NCBI GenBank assembly: GCA_033675265.1 | Contig: JAUJYZ010001480.1 | Span: forward strand, 659,473 to 723,472 | DNA: 64,000 nt | Direction: 5' to 3' | DNA from: Actinostola sp. cb2023 | Taxonomy: Eukaryota; Cnidaria; Anthozoa; Actiniaria; Actinostolidae | In this document: positions 37,950 through 51,362 of the stretch, in pieces | Numbering within the stretch: the stretch's first letter is position 1 | How the letters are laid out: each line of letters begins with the position of its first letter | Program-made: the position numbers and the translations under genes | Notes under the pieces: generated by a model | What the model saw: only the letters and a program-made list of their open reading frames with translations | Told to the model about the DNA's origin: nothing | Databases searched by the model: none

Positions 37950-40587
37950 TAGTTAGAGTGTCTTACTTTGTAGCTACAAGCAGTTGCAGTAGCTGTATGA
38001 ATCAGTTTTACTGGCAACGCGAAGATATCTTCGTAGGCTTTTGCAACTCAGCACTTTTAAGGGAAAAGTCCCTTGATAATGATGTCATTAACTGAAAAGA
38101 GAACCAATCATTTAGTTGCACTTTGTCTTGAGTTCGGTAGAAAGTGCACCGTAATCACTTTACCCGTGGTACGTGTTCATGTCTGGTTTCTGTAGTTGAA
38201 ATCTTATAATTTCTCAGTACTGCATTACACAGACGCTTTTCAAAGGAAAAGAAAGGAAAGGGAACTTTTAAATTGATGATTATTTTGATTTTCAAGATGT
38301 TTTCTTTCAAGTCCGGGGAATCCCCCATCGAGCAAGGCACAACCAACCACCAGCAGACATGAATGGAGCCGTCAAAAAAAAGAAAAAAATAAGTTAAATA
38401 ACGGAACTGAATTTCACTTTAATATTGTATAGTTTTTTTATTAAGTTTCGTTAGTTATGTTAAGCTTGATGTTTTATATAGTTCTTCTGACGAGCCTATC
38501 CTGGTAAAATATGTATTTATTATTATTATTAAAATCCCTTACATTAAATATTCACATTTCAACTAAATGCCTTAGACTGATCTTTATTCAAACAAGACGC
38601 TCAATGAGCGTACACTCGGGCTTATGACAAGGACAATGTCAGTTGCGTGAGGAGAGACCTGACAATGACTGACAGTTGCGTGACGAGGGAGACTATGTAT
38701 ATACATGTATGTGTCGAGTTCATTTGATTTGCCTTTGACTTTGAGTTCATTTGATTACCTTTTGACTTTGAGTTCAATTGATTTGATTTTGATGAGTTCG
38801 TGTAAAGGCCCGCTCTCTAGCTTCAGATCCCGAAACGTCGAGTTTGGAATCGAGTTCGAGTTCGAGTTACGGTTCGAACGTCGAATAAAACAAGGACATC
38901 TTCTTCAATACAATATCATTTCTCTGACGTCATGACAATCAGTGACAGTTGAGTGACGAGGGAGACTATGTGTCGGGTGAGTACGTACATGATACGTCTG
39001 GAGGTTGCATAGGTCAGATGGTTCTGATAACGCCCTCACGTTTGTTTTTGTTAAATATATTTTAAGCGAGCTTCTAGTCCTTCTACCACTTCTAGTCATT
39101 GAACGATGAACTAGAATCCTGACCTTTTAATAGCTTGAAGATCTACAGCTGCTTTCAAAACTAAGATTCAAATCATCTTGAGTCCTGTGTGTCGTTTGTT
39201 TTTTTTCTTATCTGCTGAGTAATCTTGAAACTCGATACGATTAAATACGTCGCATACTTTCGTCATTCTTTAGCCGAACAAAACTACGACTACCGAAAAA
39301 CCCATTTTATAACTCGGGCTTCCTTCGGAAGGGCCCGAGTAATAACGACTCTGTCCCCCTCCTAGACAAACCGTAACGTCATAATGATATACAGAGCAAT
39401 TGGAATGGGGAATCCCCTCACAACATGAATTTCTTGGAAAAATGCAAGTTACATGAAAATGATTATCTATGTTTACTGCATTACAAGTTACTTATTTAAC
39501 GATGATATCGAGAAGTAATTATACGTTGCTTAGCGTCGACAGTGTTGCGAGAACATTTGACTGATATTTGCTGTGTTAAGTTTTGAACCAAAAAAAAACC
39601 CACCAACGCTATAAAATGAAGAGCGGTTGAGGATAGATGCATTTATTATATAGACACGAGTGTTTTGCTGGAAAATATCTCACTCGTAAAATTCGTACGA
39701 AACTACATCCGGGACCCGAGTGGCGTATTTTCCATATCCTCACTAGTGAGGATATCGATGACGTCGGACTCAGTACTTTTAGTTTAAAAAAATTATATTT
39801 TTTCGTCAATTTTGTTTTGGTCTATATAATAAAAAGAAAATTACACGGCGGTTTGAAGATATGAATTTTATTTTCTCGTGTTAAAAACAATATTTTACGA
39901 ACGAGCGCATGCCCCGCCGTGTAATATCCTCTATATAGTCCATGAGTCAGCGTTGTCAGAAATGAAAACACAAAATCCTTTGACGCAATTCTCATTCTAT
40001 AGAAAGACAAATCTTGACAACTAAACCAGTGTTATTGATTGTACAATAGTTTTGGCTTTAGTTACTCAATTGTCACTTGTAATTCATCCTAAAGACATTT
40101 CTACTTATAAGAGAAGCCAACTTGACCTGCATATATAAAGCAATGAGCCATGTTTTGTTTTTGATTTATTTTTGATTTTTTGCACATATATTACAGGAAA
40201 TGAAGACAAATTAAACTAAATTAACGAGTTTACAAGATTGGAAAATAATTAAGTATAAATTCTATATATGTAAATAACTGTAGGATGTGCAGTGGTGGTT
40301 AAAGTAGTGTAAACTTTCGAGTTAACCACCACTACTAAATTGAAATATAAATTAGATGGCATCACCACTTTCCCATCTTGTAGTGCTATTTTGTATTGTT
40401 ATTATCCATACAGTACTATACAGTCTGACAGTGTCATTAGCTAGCAGTTCCCTGAATGTGCCACTCGTGATTCCTTTCCCGCTTGCCTCGATGTTTTTCC
40501 ATCACATTAATATGACAATACTTTGAACATGAAGACAGTTAATCCTACGAGGTCTGGAATAGAAAACCATTTGTTCGTCATTGTCAT

Positions 40588-41046
40588 TTAGAAGTGTCCT
40601 CCAGTTCCTCTTCTATTCGGCTTGTCGACCACTGGAATTGCCTCGGTCGTTTTAGTAGCCGGCGGCTTGTTGTGCCAGTGGTTTTGTTCCTTCTTCAGTT
40701 TTCGCATCGTCTTGTCAAAACCGGCAAATGTCTTTGTTGCACTTGGTTCTCGAATCTCTCTCTGAATTGGTGCGGCGGTTTTTCGTTCCGGAGAGCAAGT
40801 TGAAGGGATAAATTCCATATCTTCAAATTCACGAGATTGTTCAAGTGTAGTAGTACTAGGTCCTCGTAGAGTAGTTGTTTTTCCTACAGATGAACTGAGT
40901 TGGCTTTTGGATGAATTGAATTCCACATCATCACTGGAGAAGGATTCTCTTGTTGATATCCTCTGGTTTGCTTCGTCTCTATCAACCAGTTGGCTGGCAG
41001 CAGGATTAAGAACAGTTTGCTCTGGGAATGAACCCATTATTGGCAC
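40588..41046 (-). CDS. Uncharacterised array protein, copy 2
   Basis: Identical translation to copy 1, exactly 3097 bases along. The identity shows recent amplification or homogenisation. Confidence 0.5.
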   Translation of the reverse strand: MPIMGSFPEQTVLNPAASQLVDRDEANQRISTRESFSSDDVEFNSSKSQLSSSVGKTTTLRGPSTTTLEQSREFEDMEFIPSTCSPERKTAAPIQREIREPSATKTFAGFDKTMRKLKKEQNHWHNKPPATKTTEAIPVVDKPNRRGTGGHF

Positions 41047-43684
41047 TAGTTAGAGTGTCTTACTTTGTAGCTACAAGCAGTTGCAGTAGCTGTATGAATC
41101 AGTTTTACTGGCAACGCGAAGATATCTTCGTAGGCTTTTGCAACTCAGCACTTTTAAGGGAAAAGTCCCTTGATAATGATGTCATTAACTGAAAAGAGAA
41201 CCAATCATTTAGTTGCACTTTGTCTTGAGTTCGGTAGAAAGTGCACCGTAATCACTTTACCCGTGGTACGTGTTCATGTCTGGTTTCTGTAGTTGAAATC
41301 TTATAATTTCTCAGTACTGCATTACACAGACGCTTTTCAAAGGAAAAGAAAGGAAAGGGAACTTTTAAATTGATGATTATTTTGATTTTCAAGATGTTTT
41401 CTTTCAAGTCCGGGGAATCCCCCATCGAGCAAGGCACAACCAACCACCAGCAGACATGAATGGAGCCGTCAAAAAAAGAAAAAAATAAGTTAAATAACGG
41501 AACTGAATTTCACTTTAATATTGTATAGTTTTTTTATTAAGTTTCGTTAGTTATGTTAAGCTTGATGTTTTATATAGTTCTTCTGACGAGCCTATCCTGG
41601 TAAAATATGTATTTATTATTATTATTAAAATCCCTTACATTAAATATTCACATTTCAACTAAATGCCTTAGACTGATCTTTATTCAAACAAGACGCTCAA
41701 TGAGCGTACACTCGGGCTTATGACAAGGACAATGTCAGTTTGCGTGAGGAGAGACCTGACAATGACTGACAGTTGCGTGACGAGGGAGACTATGTATATA
41801 CATGTATGTGTCGAGTTCATTTGATTTGCCTTTGACTTTGAGTTCATTTGATTACCTTTTGACTTTGAGTTCAATTGATTTGATTTTGATGAGTTCGTGT
41901 AAAGGCCCGCTCTCTAGCTTCAGATCCCGAAACGTCGAGTTTGGAATCGAGTTCGAGTTCGAGTTACGGTTCGAACGTCGAATAAAACAAGGACATCTTC
42001 TTCAATACAATATCATTTCTCTGACGTCATGACAATCAGTGACAGTTGAGTGACGAGGGAGACTATGTGTCGGGTGAGTACGTACATGATACGTCTGGAG
42101 GTTGCATAGGTCAGATGGTTCTGATAACGCCCTCACGTTTGTTTTTGTTAAATATATTTTAAGCGAGCTTCTAGTCCTTCTACCACTTCTAGTCATTGAA
42201 CGATGAACTAGAATCCTGACCTTTTAATAGCTTGAAGATCTACAGCTGCTTTCAAAACTAAGATTCAAATCATCTTGAGTCCTGTGTGTCGTTTGTTTTT
42301 TTTCTTATCTGCTGAGTAATCTTGAAACTCGATACGATTAAATACGTCGCATACTTTCGTCATTCTTTAGCCGAACAAAACTACGACTACCGAAAAAACC
42401 CATTTTATAACTCGGGCTTCCTTCGGAAGGGCCCGAGTAATAACGACTCTGTCCCCCTCCTAGACAAACCGTAACGTCATAATGATATACAGAGCAATTG
42501 GAATGGGGAATCCCCTCACAACATGAATTTCTTGGAAAAATGCAAGTTACATGAAAATGATTATCTATGTTTACTGCATTACAAGTTACTTATTTAACGA
42601 TGATATCGAGAAGTAATTATACGTTGCTTAGCGTCGACAGTGTTGCGAGAACATTTGACTGATATTTGCTGTGTTAAGTTTTGAACCAAAAAAAACCCAC
42701 CAACGCTATAAAATGAAGAGCGGTTGAGGATAGATGCATTTATTATATAGACACGAGTGTTTTGCTGGAAAATATCTCACTCGTAAAATTCGTACGAAAC
42801 TACATCCGGGACCCGAGTGGCGTATTTTCCATATCCTCACTAGTGAGGATATCGATGACGTCGGACTCAGTACTTTTAGTTTAAAAAAATTATATTTTTT
42901 CGTCAATTTTGTTTTGGTCTATATAATAAAAAGAAAATTACACGGCGGTTTGAAGATATGAATTTTATTTTCTCGTGTTAAAAACAATATTTTACGAACG
43001 AGCGCATGCCCCGCCGTGTAATATCCTCTATATAGTCCATGAGTCAGCGTTGTCAGAAATGAAAACACAAAATCCTTTGACGCAATTCTCATTCTATAGA
43101 AAGACAAATCTTGACAACTAAACCAGTGTTATTGATTGTACAATAGTTTTGGCTTTAGTTACTCAATTGTCACTTGTAATTCATCCTAAAGACATTTCTA
43201 CTTATAAGAGAAGCCAACTTGACCTGCATATATAAAGCAATGAGCCATGTTTTGTTTTTGATTTATTTTTGATTTTTTGCACATATATTACAGGAAATGA
43301 AGACAAATTAAACTAAATTAACGAGTTTACAAGATTGGAAAATAATTAAGTATAAATTCTATATATGTAAATAACTGTAGGATGTGCAGTGGTGGTTAAA
43401 GTAGTGTAAACTTTCGAGTTAACCACCACTACTAAATTGAAATATAAATTAGATGGCATCACCACTTTCCCATCTTGTAGTGCTATTTTGTATTGTTATT
43501 ATCCATACAGTACTATACAGTCTGACAGTGTCATTAGCTAGCAGTTCCCTGAATGTGCCACTCGTGATTCCTTTCCCGCTTGCCTCGATGTTTTTCCATC
43601 ACATTAATATGACAATACTTTGAACATGAAGACAGTTAATCCTACGAGGTCTGGAATAGAAAACCATTTGTTCGTCATTGTCAT

Positions 43685-44143
43685 TTAGAAGTGTCCTCCA
43701 GTTCCTCTTCTATTCGGCTTGTCGACCACTGGAATTGCCTCGGTCGTTTTAGTAGCCGGCGGCTTGTTGTGCCAGTGGTTTTGTTCCTTCTTCAGTTTTC
43801 GCATCGTCTTGTCAAAACCGGCAAATGTCTTTGTTGCACTTGGTTCTCGAATCTCTCTCTGAATTGGTGCGGCGGTTTTTCGTTCCGGAGAGCAAGTTGA
43901 AGGGATAAATTCCATATCTTCAAATTCACGAGATTGTTCAAGTGTAGTAGTACTAGGTCCTCGTAGAGTAGTTGTTTTTCCTACAGATGAACTGAGTTGG
44001 CTTTTGGATGAATTGAATTCCACATCATCACTGGAGAAGGATTCTCTTGTTGATATCCTCTGGTTTGCTTCGTCTCTATCAACCAGTTGGCTGGCAGCAG
44101 GATTAAGAACAGTTTGCTCTGGGAATGAACCCATTATTGGCAC
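43685..44143 (-). CDS. Uncharacterised array protein, copy 3
   Basis: Identical translation to copies 1 and 2. In this unit the upstream segment at about 44277-44170 (MTSLSRDFSLKSAELPKAYE) is in frame, whereas in copies 1 and 2 it carries a one-base deletion. Confidence 0.5.
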   Translation of the reverse strand: MPIMGSFPEQTVLNPAASQLVDRDEANQRISTRESFSSDDVEFNSSKSQLSSSVGKTTTLRGPSTTTLEQSREFEDMEFIPSTCSPERKTAAPIQREIREPSATKTFAGFDKTMRKLKKEQNHWHNKPPATKTTEAIPVVDKPNRRGTGGHF

Positions 44144-46748
44144 TAGTTAGAGTGTCTTACTTTGTAGCTACAAGCAGTTGCAGTAGCTGTATGAATCAGT
44201 TTTACTGGCAACGCGAAGATATCTTCGTAGGCTTTTGGCAACTCAGCACTTTTAAGGGAAAAGTCCCTTGATAATGATGTCATTAACTGAAAAGAGAACC
44301 AATCATTTAGTTGCACTTTGTCTTGAGTTCGGTAGAAAGTGCACCGTAATCACTTTACCCGTGGTACGTGTTCATGTCTGGTTTCTGTAGTTGAAATCTT
44401 ATAATTTCTCAGTACTGCATTACACAGACGCTTTTCAAAGGAAAAGAAAGGAAAGGGAACTTTTAAATTGATGATTATTTTGATTTTCAAGATGTTTTCT
44501 TTCAAGTCCGGGGAATCCCCCATCGAGCAAGGCACAACCAACCACCAGCAGACATGAATGGAGCCGTCAAAAAAAGAAAAAAATAAGTTAAATAACGGAA
44601 CTGAATTTCACTTTAATATTGTATAGTTTTTTTATTAAGTTTCGTTAGTTATGTTAAGCTTGATGTTTTATATAGTTCTTCTGACGAGCCTATCCTGGTA
44701 AAATATGTATTTATTATTATTATTAAAATCCCTTACATTAAATATTCACATTTCAACTAAATGCCTTAGACTGATCTTTATTCAAACAAGACGCTCAATG
44801 AGCGTACACTCGGGCTTATGACAAGGACAATGTCAGTTGCGTGAGGAGAGACCTGACAATGACTGACAGTTGCGTGACGAGGGAGACTATGTATATACAT
44901 GTATGTGTCGAGTTCATTTGATTTGCCTTTGACTTTGAGTTCATTTGATTACCTTTTGACTTTGAGTTCAATTGATTTGATTTTGATGAGTTCGTGTAAA
45001 GGCCCGCTCTCTAGCTTCAGATCCCGAAACGTCGAGTTTGGAATCGAGTTCGAGTTCGAGTTACGGTTCGAACGTCGAATAAAACAAGGACATCTTCTTC
45101 AATACAATATCATTTCTCTGACGTCATGACAATCAGTGACAGTTGAGTGACGAGGGAGACTATGTGTCGGGTGAGTACGTACATGATACGTCTGGAGGTT
45201 GCATAGGTCAGATGGTTCTGATAACGCCCTCACGTTTGTTTTTGTTAAATATATTTTAAGCGAGCTTCTAGTCCTTCTACCACTTCTAGTCATTGAACGA
45301 TGAACTAGAATCCTGACCTTTTAATAGCTTGAAGATCTACAGCTGCTTTCAAAACTAAGATTCAAATCATCTTGAGTCCTGTGTGTCGTTTGTTTTTTTC
45401 TTATCTGCTGAGTAATCTTGAAACTCGATACGATTAAATACGTCGCATACTTTCGTCATTCTTTAGCCGAACAAAACTACGACTACCGAAAAACCCATTT
45501 TATAACTCGGGCTTCCTTCGGAAGGGCCCGAGTAATAACGACTCTGTCCCCCTCCTAGACAAACCGTAACGTCATAATGATATACAGAGCAATTGGAATG
45601 GGGAATCCCCTCACAACATGAATTTCTTGGAAAAATGCAAGTTACATGAAAATGATTATCTATGTTTACTGCATTACAAGTTACTTATTTAACGATGATA
45701 TCGAGAAGTAATTATACGTTGCTTAGCGTCGACAGTGTTGCGAGAACATTTGAATATTTGCTGTGTTAAGTTTTGAACCAAAAAAAAAACACCAATGCTA
45801 TAAAATGAAGAGCGGTTGAGGATAGATGCATTTATTATATAGACACGAGTGTTTTGCTGGAAAATATCTCACTCGTAAAATTCGTACGAAACTACATCCG
45901 GGACCCGAGTGGCGTATTTTCCATATCCTCACTAGTGAGGATATCGATGACGTCGGACTCAGTACTTTTAGTTTAAAAAAATTATATTTTTTCGTCAATT
46001 TTGTTTTGGTCTATATAATAAAAAGAAAATTACACGGCGGTTTGAAGATATGAATTTTATTTTCTCGTGTTAAAAACAATATTTTACGAACGAGCGCACG
46101 CCCCGCCGTGTAATATTCTCTATATAGTCCATGAGTCAGCGTTGTCAGAAATGAAAACACAAAATCCTTTGACGCAATTCTCATTCCATAGAAAGACAAA
46201 TCTTGACAACTAAACCAGTGTTATTGATTGTACAATAGATTTGGCTTTAGTTACTCAATTGTCACTTGTAATTCATCCTAAAGACATTTCTACTTATAAG
46301 AGAAGCCAACTTGACCTGCATATATAAAGCAATGAGCCATGTTTTGTTTTTGATTTATTTTTGATTTTTTGCACATATATTACAGGAAATGAAGACAAAA
46401 TTTAAAAACTAAATAAACGTGTTTTCAAAAGTTGCCAAAAAAGAAAAGAAAGTAGAAATTCTATATTTAAGTAGGCGTGTAAACTACTAAATGGAAATCA
46501 GCATAAATTAGATGACATCACCACTTTCCTATCTTGTACTGCTATTTTGTATTGTTATTATCCATACAGTACTATGCAGTCTGACAGTGTCATTAGGCTA
46601 GCAGATCTCTGAATGTGTCACTCGTGAGTCCTTTTCAGCTTGCCTCCATGTTTTCCCATCACATTAATATGAGAATACTTTGAACATGAAGACAGTTCAA
46701 TTCTACGAGGTCTGAAATGGAAAATGAGTTGTTCGTCATTGTCGTCGT

Positions 46749-47205
46749 TTAGAAGTGCCCTTCAGTTCCTCTTCTATTCATGTCGACCTTAACTTTGCTC
46801 GCTTCAGTAGTAGCCGGCCTGTTGTGGCAGTGGTTTTGTTCCTTCTTCAGTTTTCCCATCGTCTTGTCAAAACCACTGAATGTTTCTGTTGTACTTGGTT
46901 CTCGAATTTCTCCCTTAAGTGGCGTGGCGGTTTTTCGTTCCAGACGACTAGTAGAAGGGATGAATTCCACCATATCTTCAAATTCGCGAGATTGTTCAGG
47001 TGTAGTAGTACTAGGTCCTCGTAGAGGTAGTTGTTTCAGTTCCTACAGATGAACTGAGTTGGCATTTGGATGGATTGAATTCCACATCATCACTGCCGAA
47101 GGATTCTCTTGTTGATATCCTCTGGTTTGCTTCGTCTCTAACCAGTTGGCTGGCAGCAGGATTAAACTGAACAGTTTGCTCTGGATATGAGCCCATTTTT
47201 AGCAC
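46749..47205 (-). pseudogene. Array gene, copy 4, frameshifted
   Basis: Clearly homologous, but an extra G in GTAGAGGTAG near 47027 splits the frame into MLKMGSYPEQTVQFNP... (to 47011) and ...VEFIPSTSRLERKT (from 46973). Confidence 0.7.
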
Positions 47206-47852
47206 TAGAATGTCTTACTTTGTAGCCACAAGCAGTTTCAGTAGCTGTATGAATCAGTTTTACTGGCAACGCGAAGATATCTTCGTAGGCTTTGCATGGC
47301 AACTCAGCACTTTGAAGGGAAAATTCCCTTGATAATGATGTCATTAACTGAAAAGAGAACCAATCATTTAGTTGCACTTTGTCTTGAGTTCGGTGGAAAG
47401 TGCACCGTAATCACTTTACACGTGGTACGTGTACAGTGTCTGGTTTCTGTAGTTGAAATCTTATAATTTCTTAGTACTGCATTACACAGACGCTTTTCAA
47501 AGGAAAAGAAAGGAAAGGGAACTTTTAAATTGATGATTATTTTGATTTTCGAGATGTTTTCTTTCAAGTTCGGGGAATCCCCCATCGAGCAAGGCACAAC
47601 CAACCACCAGCAGACATGACTGATGGAGCCGTCAAAAAATAAAAAATAAAATAAAATAACGGAACTGAATTTCACATTCATATTTTATAGTTTTTTATTA
47701 AGTTTCGTTAGTTATGTTAAGCTTAGTATGTTTTATATAGTCAGTCTGACGAGCCTATCCTGATAAAATATGTATTTATTATTATTATTAAAATCCCTTA
47801 CATTAAATATTCACATTTCAACTAAATGCCTTAGACTGATCTTTATTCAAAC

Positions 47853-48304
47853 AAGACGCTCAATGAGCGTACACTCGGGCATTATGACAAGGACAATGTC
47901 AGTTGCGTGACGAGGGACCTGACAATGACTGACAGTTGCGTGACGAGGGAGACTATGTTTAATGTATATGTGTCGGTGAGCATAGATAAAGACATCCGAT
48001 TCGTACGATCCTAGCACGTACTTGGAACGTCCAGTTGAGTTCGATATACGCTCGGAAACTATTTGACACGTTTGAGCGAAGCATACTTTCGGATTTAGTT
48101 CGATAGGCGTTCGGAAGCTATTCGATCCGGTTTTGGCGACCATGAATATGCAACCTCAAGTGACCTCAAGTACGTTTAAAGACGTACCATAGACGTACCT
48201 CGAAGATTCGGAGATCTTTATCGATGTTCACCGACACAAATAGTCTCCCTCGTCACGCAACTGTCATTGTCATAATGCCCGACTATACGCTCATTGAGCG
48301 TCTT
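47853..48304. mobile_element. 452-bp foldback element with AAGACGCTCAATGAGCG ends
   Basis: The left end AAGACGCTCAATGAGCGTA and its exact complement at the right are followed inward by GTTGCGTGACGAGGGAGACT repeats and complement. Each tip is itself palindromic (CGCTCA A TGAGCG). Only the left arm is present in the tandem units, with loose copies at 35497, 38594, 41690 and 44788. Short frames inside are artefacts. Confidence 0.75.
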
Positions 48305-48620
48305 CTTCTGTAATAGATCCATAAAATCTAAGGAAGTTTTGACTTAATTCGATTGTATTTTTGCCGTTCACTGACCTGTTTTGAGCGTGGAAATTCTGTT
48401 CTAAATAGCGCTACGCGGCGGTTCTAAAATTAGGTCGCGTAATAAATGTATGACTCACACAAGGATCATACAACTGTCATCGTACTGAAAAGAACACGGA
48501 TTTTCGAACATTGACCTTACTCGCCTTTGCTTTGATGTAGTCTTGAAGTACGATTTTTACCGGCGAGTCCTTTTCCTTCTGAATTTTTCAAACGTGGAAT
48601 AAAATAAACATCCATCATCC

Positions 48621-49330
48621 ATCGACTGGCTCGACTGTTTGCATGACTTCTGTACATATATAGCTTTCTGTCAATAGATGTAGTTATACATCGCTGGTCG
48701 TGGGTTTAATTATAAATACTCAAGGACATAACTGTACACGTACTATATTACACTGATTAGCAACAAACATGGCATAGCGAGGTCATGATAGTTTTTGCAT
48801 TTCATTTGCTTTTCAGTCTCGACTGGCTCGACTGTTTGCATGACTTCTGTACATAAGTTTCTGTCAATAGATGTAGTTACATCGCTGGATGTGAGTTCAA
48901 TCATAAATACTCCAGGACAGAACTGTACACGTACTATTATGATTAGCAACAAAAGTTTGAAGTACGATTTTTACGATTCCTTTTCCTTCTGAATTTTTCA
49001 AACATGGAATAAAATAAACATCCATCATGAGTTACTGAAAATAAATCGACTGGTTCGACTGTTTGCATGACTTCTGAAAATATAGCTTTCTGTCAATAGA
49101 TGTAGTTATACATCGGTGGTCGTGAGCCGGTTTAATTATAAATACTCAAGGACATAACTGTACACGTACTATTACAATTAGCAACAAACATGGCATAGCG
49201 AGGTCATGATAGTTTTTGAGTTCATTTCATTTGCTTTTCAGTCTCGACTGTTTGCATGACTTCTGTACATATAGCTTTCTGTCAATAGATGTAGTTACAT
49301 CGCTGGTCGTGAGTTTAATTCAGTAACATG
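48621..49330. repeat. About 200-bp imperfect tandem repeat, four copies
   Basis: CGACTGTTTGCATGACTTCT recurs near 48635, 48827, 49055 and 49245, each followed by TTTCTGTCAATAGATGTAGT and then ACTGTACACGTACTAT and AACATGGCATAGCGAGGTCA in most copies. Confidence 0.85.
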
Positions 49331-50408
49331 ATGACTTGTTCTCTCTCGATCCAGCACGAGCTTCTAGTCCTTCTACCACTTCTAGTCGTCGAACGATGAA
49401 CTAGAATCCTGACCTTTAATAGCTTGAAGATCTACAGCTGCTTTCAAAACTAAGATTCAAGTCTACTTGAGTCCTGTGTGTGTTTTGTTTTCCCTTATCT
49501 GCTGAGAAATCTTGAAACTCGATACGATCAAATACATCGCATTCTCATTCTTCGCATTTTTTCTTCATTCCGTGACCATGAAAATAAAAAATATATAAAT
49601 AATAATAATCTCCATTTTATAACTCGGGCTTCCTTCAGAAGGGCCCGAGTAATAACGACTCTGTCCCCCTCCAAGACAAACCGTAACGTCATAATGATAT
49701 ACAGAGCAATTGGAGCGGGGAATCCCCTCACAACATCAATTTATTGGAAAAATGCAAGTTACATGAAAATGATTATCTAAAATCACTGCATTACAAGTCG
49801 CTTATTTAACGATGATATCGAGAAGTAACACGTTACTTATAGCTTCAACAGTGTTGCGAGAACATTTGAGTATCTTCTCTGTCACGTTTTGAACAAATAA
49901 GACAATAAAGCTACAAAGCTATACAATGAAGAGCGGTTGAGTATAGATGCATAGTTCATGAGTCAGCGTTATCAGCAATGAAAACACCGTAAATTCCTTG
50001 ACGCAATTCTATTCCATAGAAAGACAAATCTTGACAACTAAACCAGTCGTTATTGATTGTACAATAGTTTTGGCTTTTTAAAAGTTACTCAATCAGTGTA
50101 ACTTGTAATTCTTTCTAAAGACATGTGTGCTAAGAGAAGCCAACTTGACCTGCATATATAAAGCAATCGACCTGGCCATCTTTCCTATCTTGTACTGCTA
50201 TTTTGTATTGTTATTATCCATACAGTACGTACTATGCAGTCTGACAGTGTCATTAGGCTAGCAGATCCCTGAATGTGTCACTCGTGAGTCCTTTTCAGCT
50301 TGCCTCCATGTATTCCCATCACATTAATATGAGAATACTTTGAACATGAAGACAGTTCAATTCTACGAGGTCTGAAATGGAAAATGAGTTGTTCGTCATT
50401 GTCGTCGT

Positions 50409-50858
50409 TTAGAAGTGCCCTCCAGTTCCTCTTCTATTCATGTCGACCTTAACTTTGCTCGCTTTAGTAGCCGGCCTGTTGTGGCAGTGGTTTTGTTCCT
50501 TCTTCAGTTTTCCCATCGTCTTGTCAAAACCAAATGTTTCTGTTGTACTTGGTTCTCGAATTTCTCTCTTAAGTGGCGTGGCGGTTTTTCGTTCCAGACG
50601 ACTAGTAGAAGGGATGAATTCCACCATATCTTCAAATTCGCGAGATTGTTCAGGTGTAGTAGTACTAGGTCCTCGTAGAGTAGTTGTTTCAGTTCCTACA
50701 GATGAACTGAGTTGGCATTTGGATGGATTGAATTCCACATCATCACTGCCGAAGGATTCTCTTGTTGATATCCTCTGGTTTGCTTCGTCTCTAACCAGTT
50801 GGCTGGCAGCAGGATTAAACTGAACAGTTTGCTCTGGATATGAGCCCATTTTTAGCAC
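50409..50858 (-). CDS. Uncharacterised array protein, diverged rightmost copy
   Basis: 149 codons from ATG 50858. Compared with copies 1-3 it differs by many substitutions and by several indels, all of whole codons or mutually compensating (VQFNP for VLNP, RDE for DRDE, EDMVEF for EDMEF, FGFD for FAGFD), ending in the same NRRGTGGHF. An open frame kept through such change suggests coding constraint. An upstream minus-strand frame (50997-50870, MTSLSRDFSLQSAELPCKAY) ends at a GTAAGA donor-like site and may be a 5' exon. Confidence 0.55.
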   Translation of the reverse strand: MLKMGSYPEQTVQFNPAASQLVRDEANQRISTRESFGSDDVEFNPSKCQLSSSVGTETTTLRGPSTTTPEQSREFEDMVEFIPSTSRLERKTATPLKREIREPSTTETFGFDKTMGKLKKEQNHCHNRPATKASKVKVDMNRRGTGGHF

Positions 50859-51362
50859 TAGAATGTCTTACTTTGTAGCCACAAGCAGTTGCAGTAGCTG
50901 TATGAATCAGTTTTACTGGCAACGCGAAGATATCTTCGTAGGCTTTGCATGGCAACTCAGCACTTTGAAGGGAAAAATCCCTTGATAATGATGTCATTAA
51001 CTGAAAAGAGAATCAATCATTTAGTTACACGTTTGAGTTCGGTAGAATGTGCACCGTAATCACTTTACCCGTGGTACGTGTTCATGTCTGGTTTCTGTAG
51101 TTGAAATCTTATAATTTCTCAGTACTGTATTACACAGACGCTTTTCAATGGAAAAGAAAGGAAAGATAACTTTAAAATTGATGATTATTTTGATTTTCAA
51201 GATGTTTTCTTTCAAGTTCGGGGAATCCCCCATCGAGCAAGGTCACAACCAACCACCAGCAGACATGAATGGAGCCGCCGTCAAAATAAAAGGGAAAATC
51301 CCTTATGTAATTAAATATTCACATTGCAACTTAGTCTCAGACTGATCTAGTATTGGGGAAAA

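Larger units (their letters stand above)
34345..51345. repeat. Tandem array of about 3.1-kb units
   Basis: Taking the AAGACGCTCAATGAGCG motif as origin, full units are 35497-38593, 38594-41689, 41690-44787 and 44788-47852. The first three are almost identical. The fourth diverges in its second half. Partial diverged units flank them at 34345-35496 and 49340-51345. Each unit carries a minus-strand reading frame of 149-152 codons, a hairpin with arms ACTCGGGC/GCCCGAGT near its middle, and remnants of the foldback element at 47853. Confidence 0.93.

Noticed and set aside
38155..38346. 63-codon minus-strand frame (MVVPCSMGDSPDLKEN) in every array unit
   Set aside because: Recurs because the units recur; it is frame-altered in the fourth unit and absent as a frame in the diverged ones, so coding support is weak.
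47847..48143. 98-codon frame
   Set aside because: Lies inside the arm and loop of the 452-bp foldback element.
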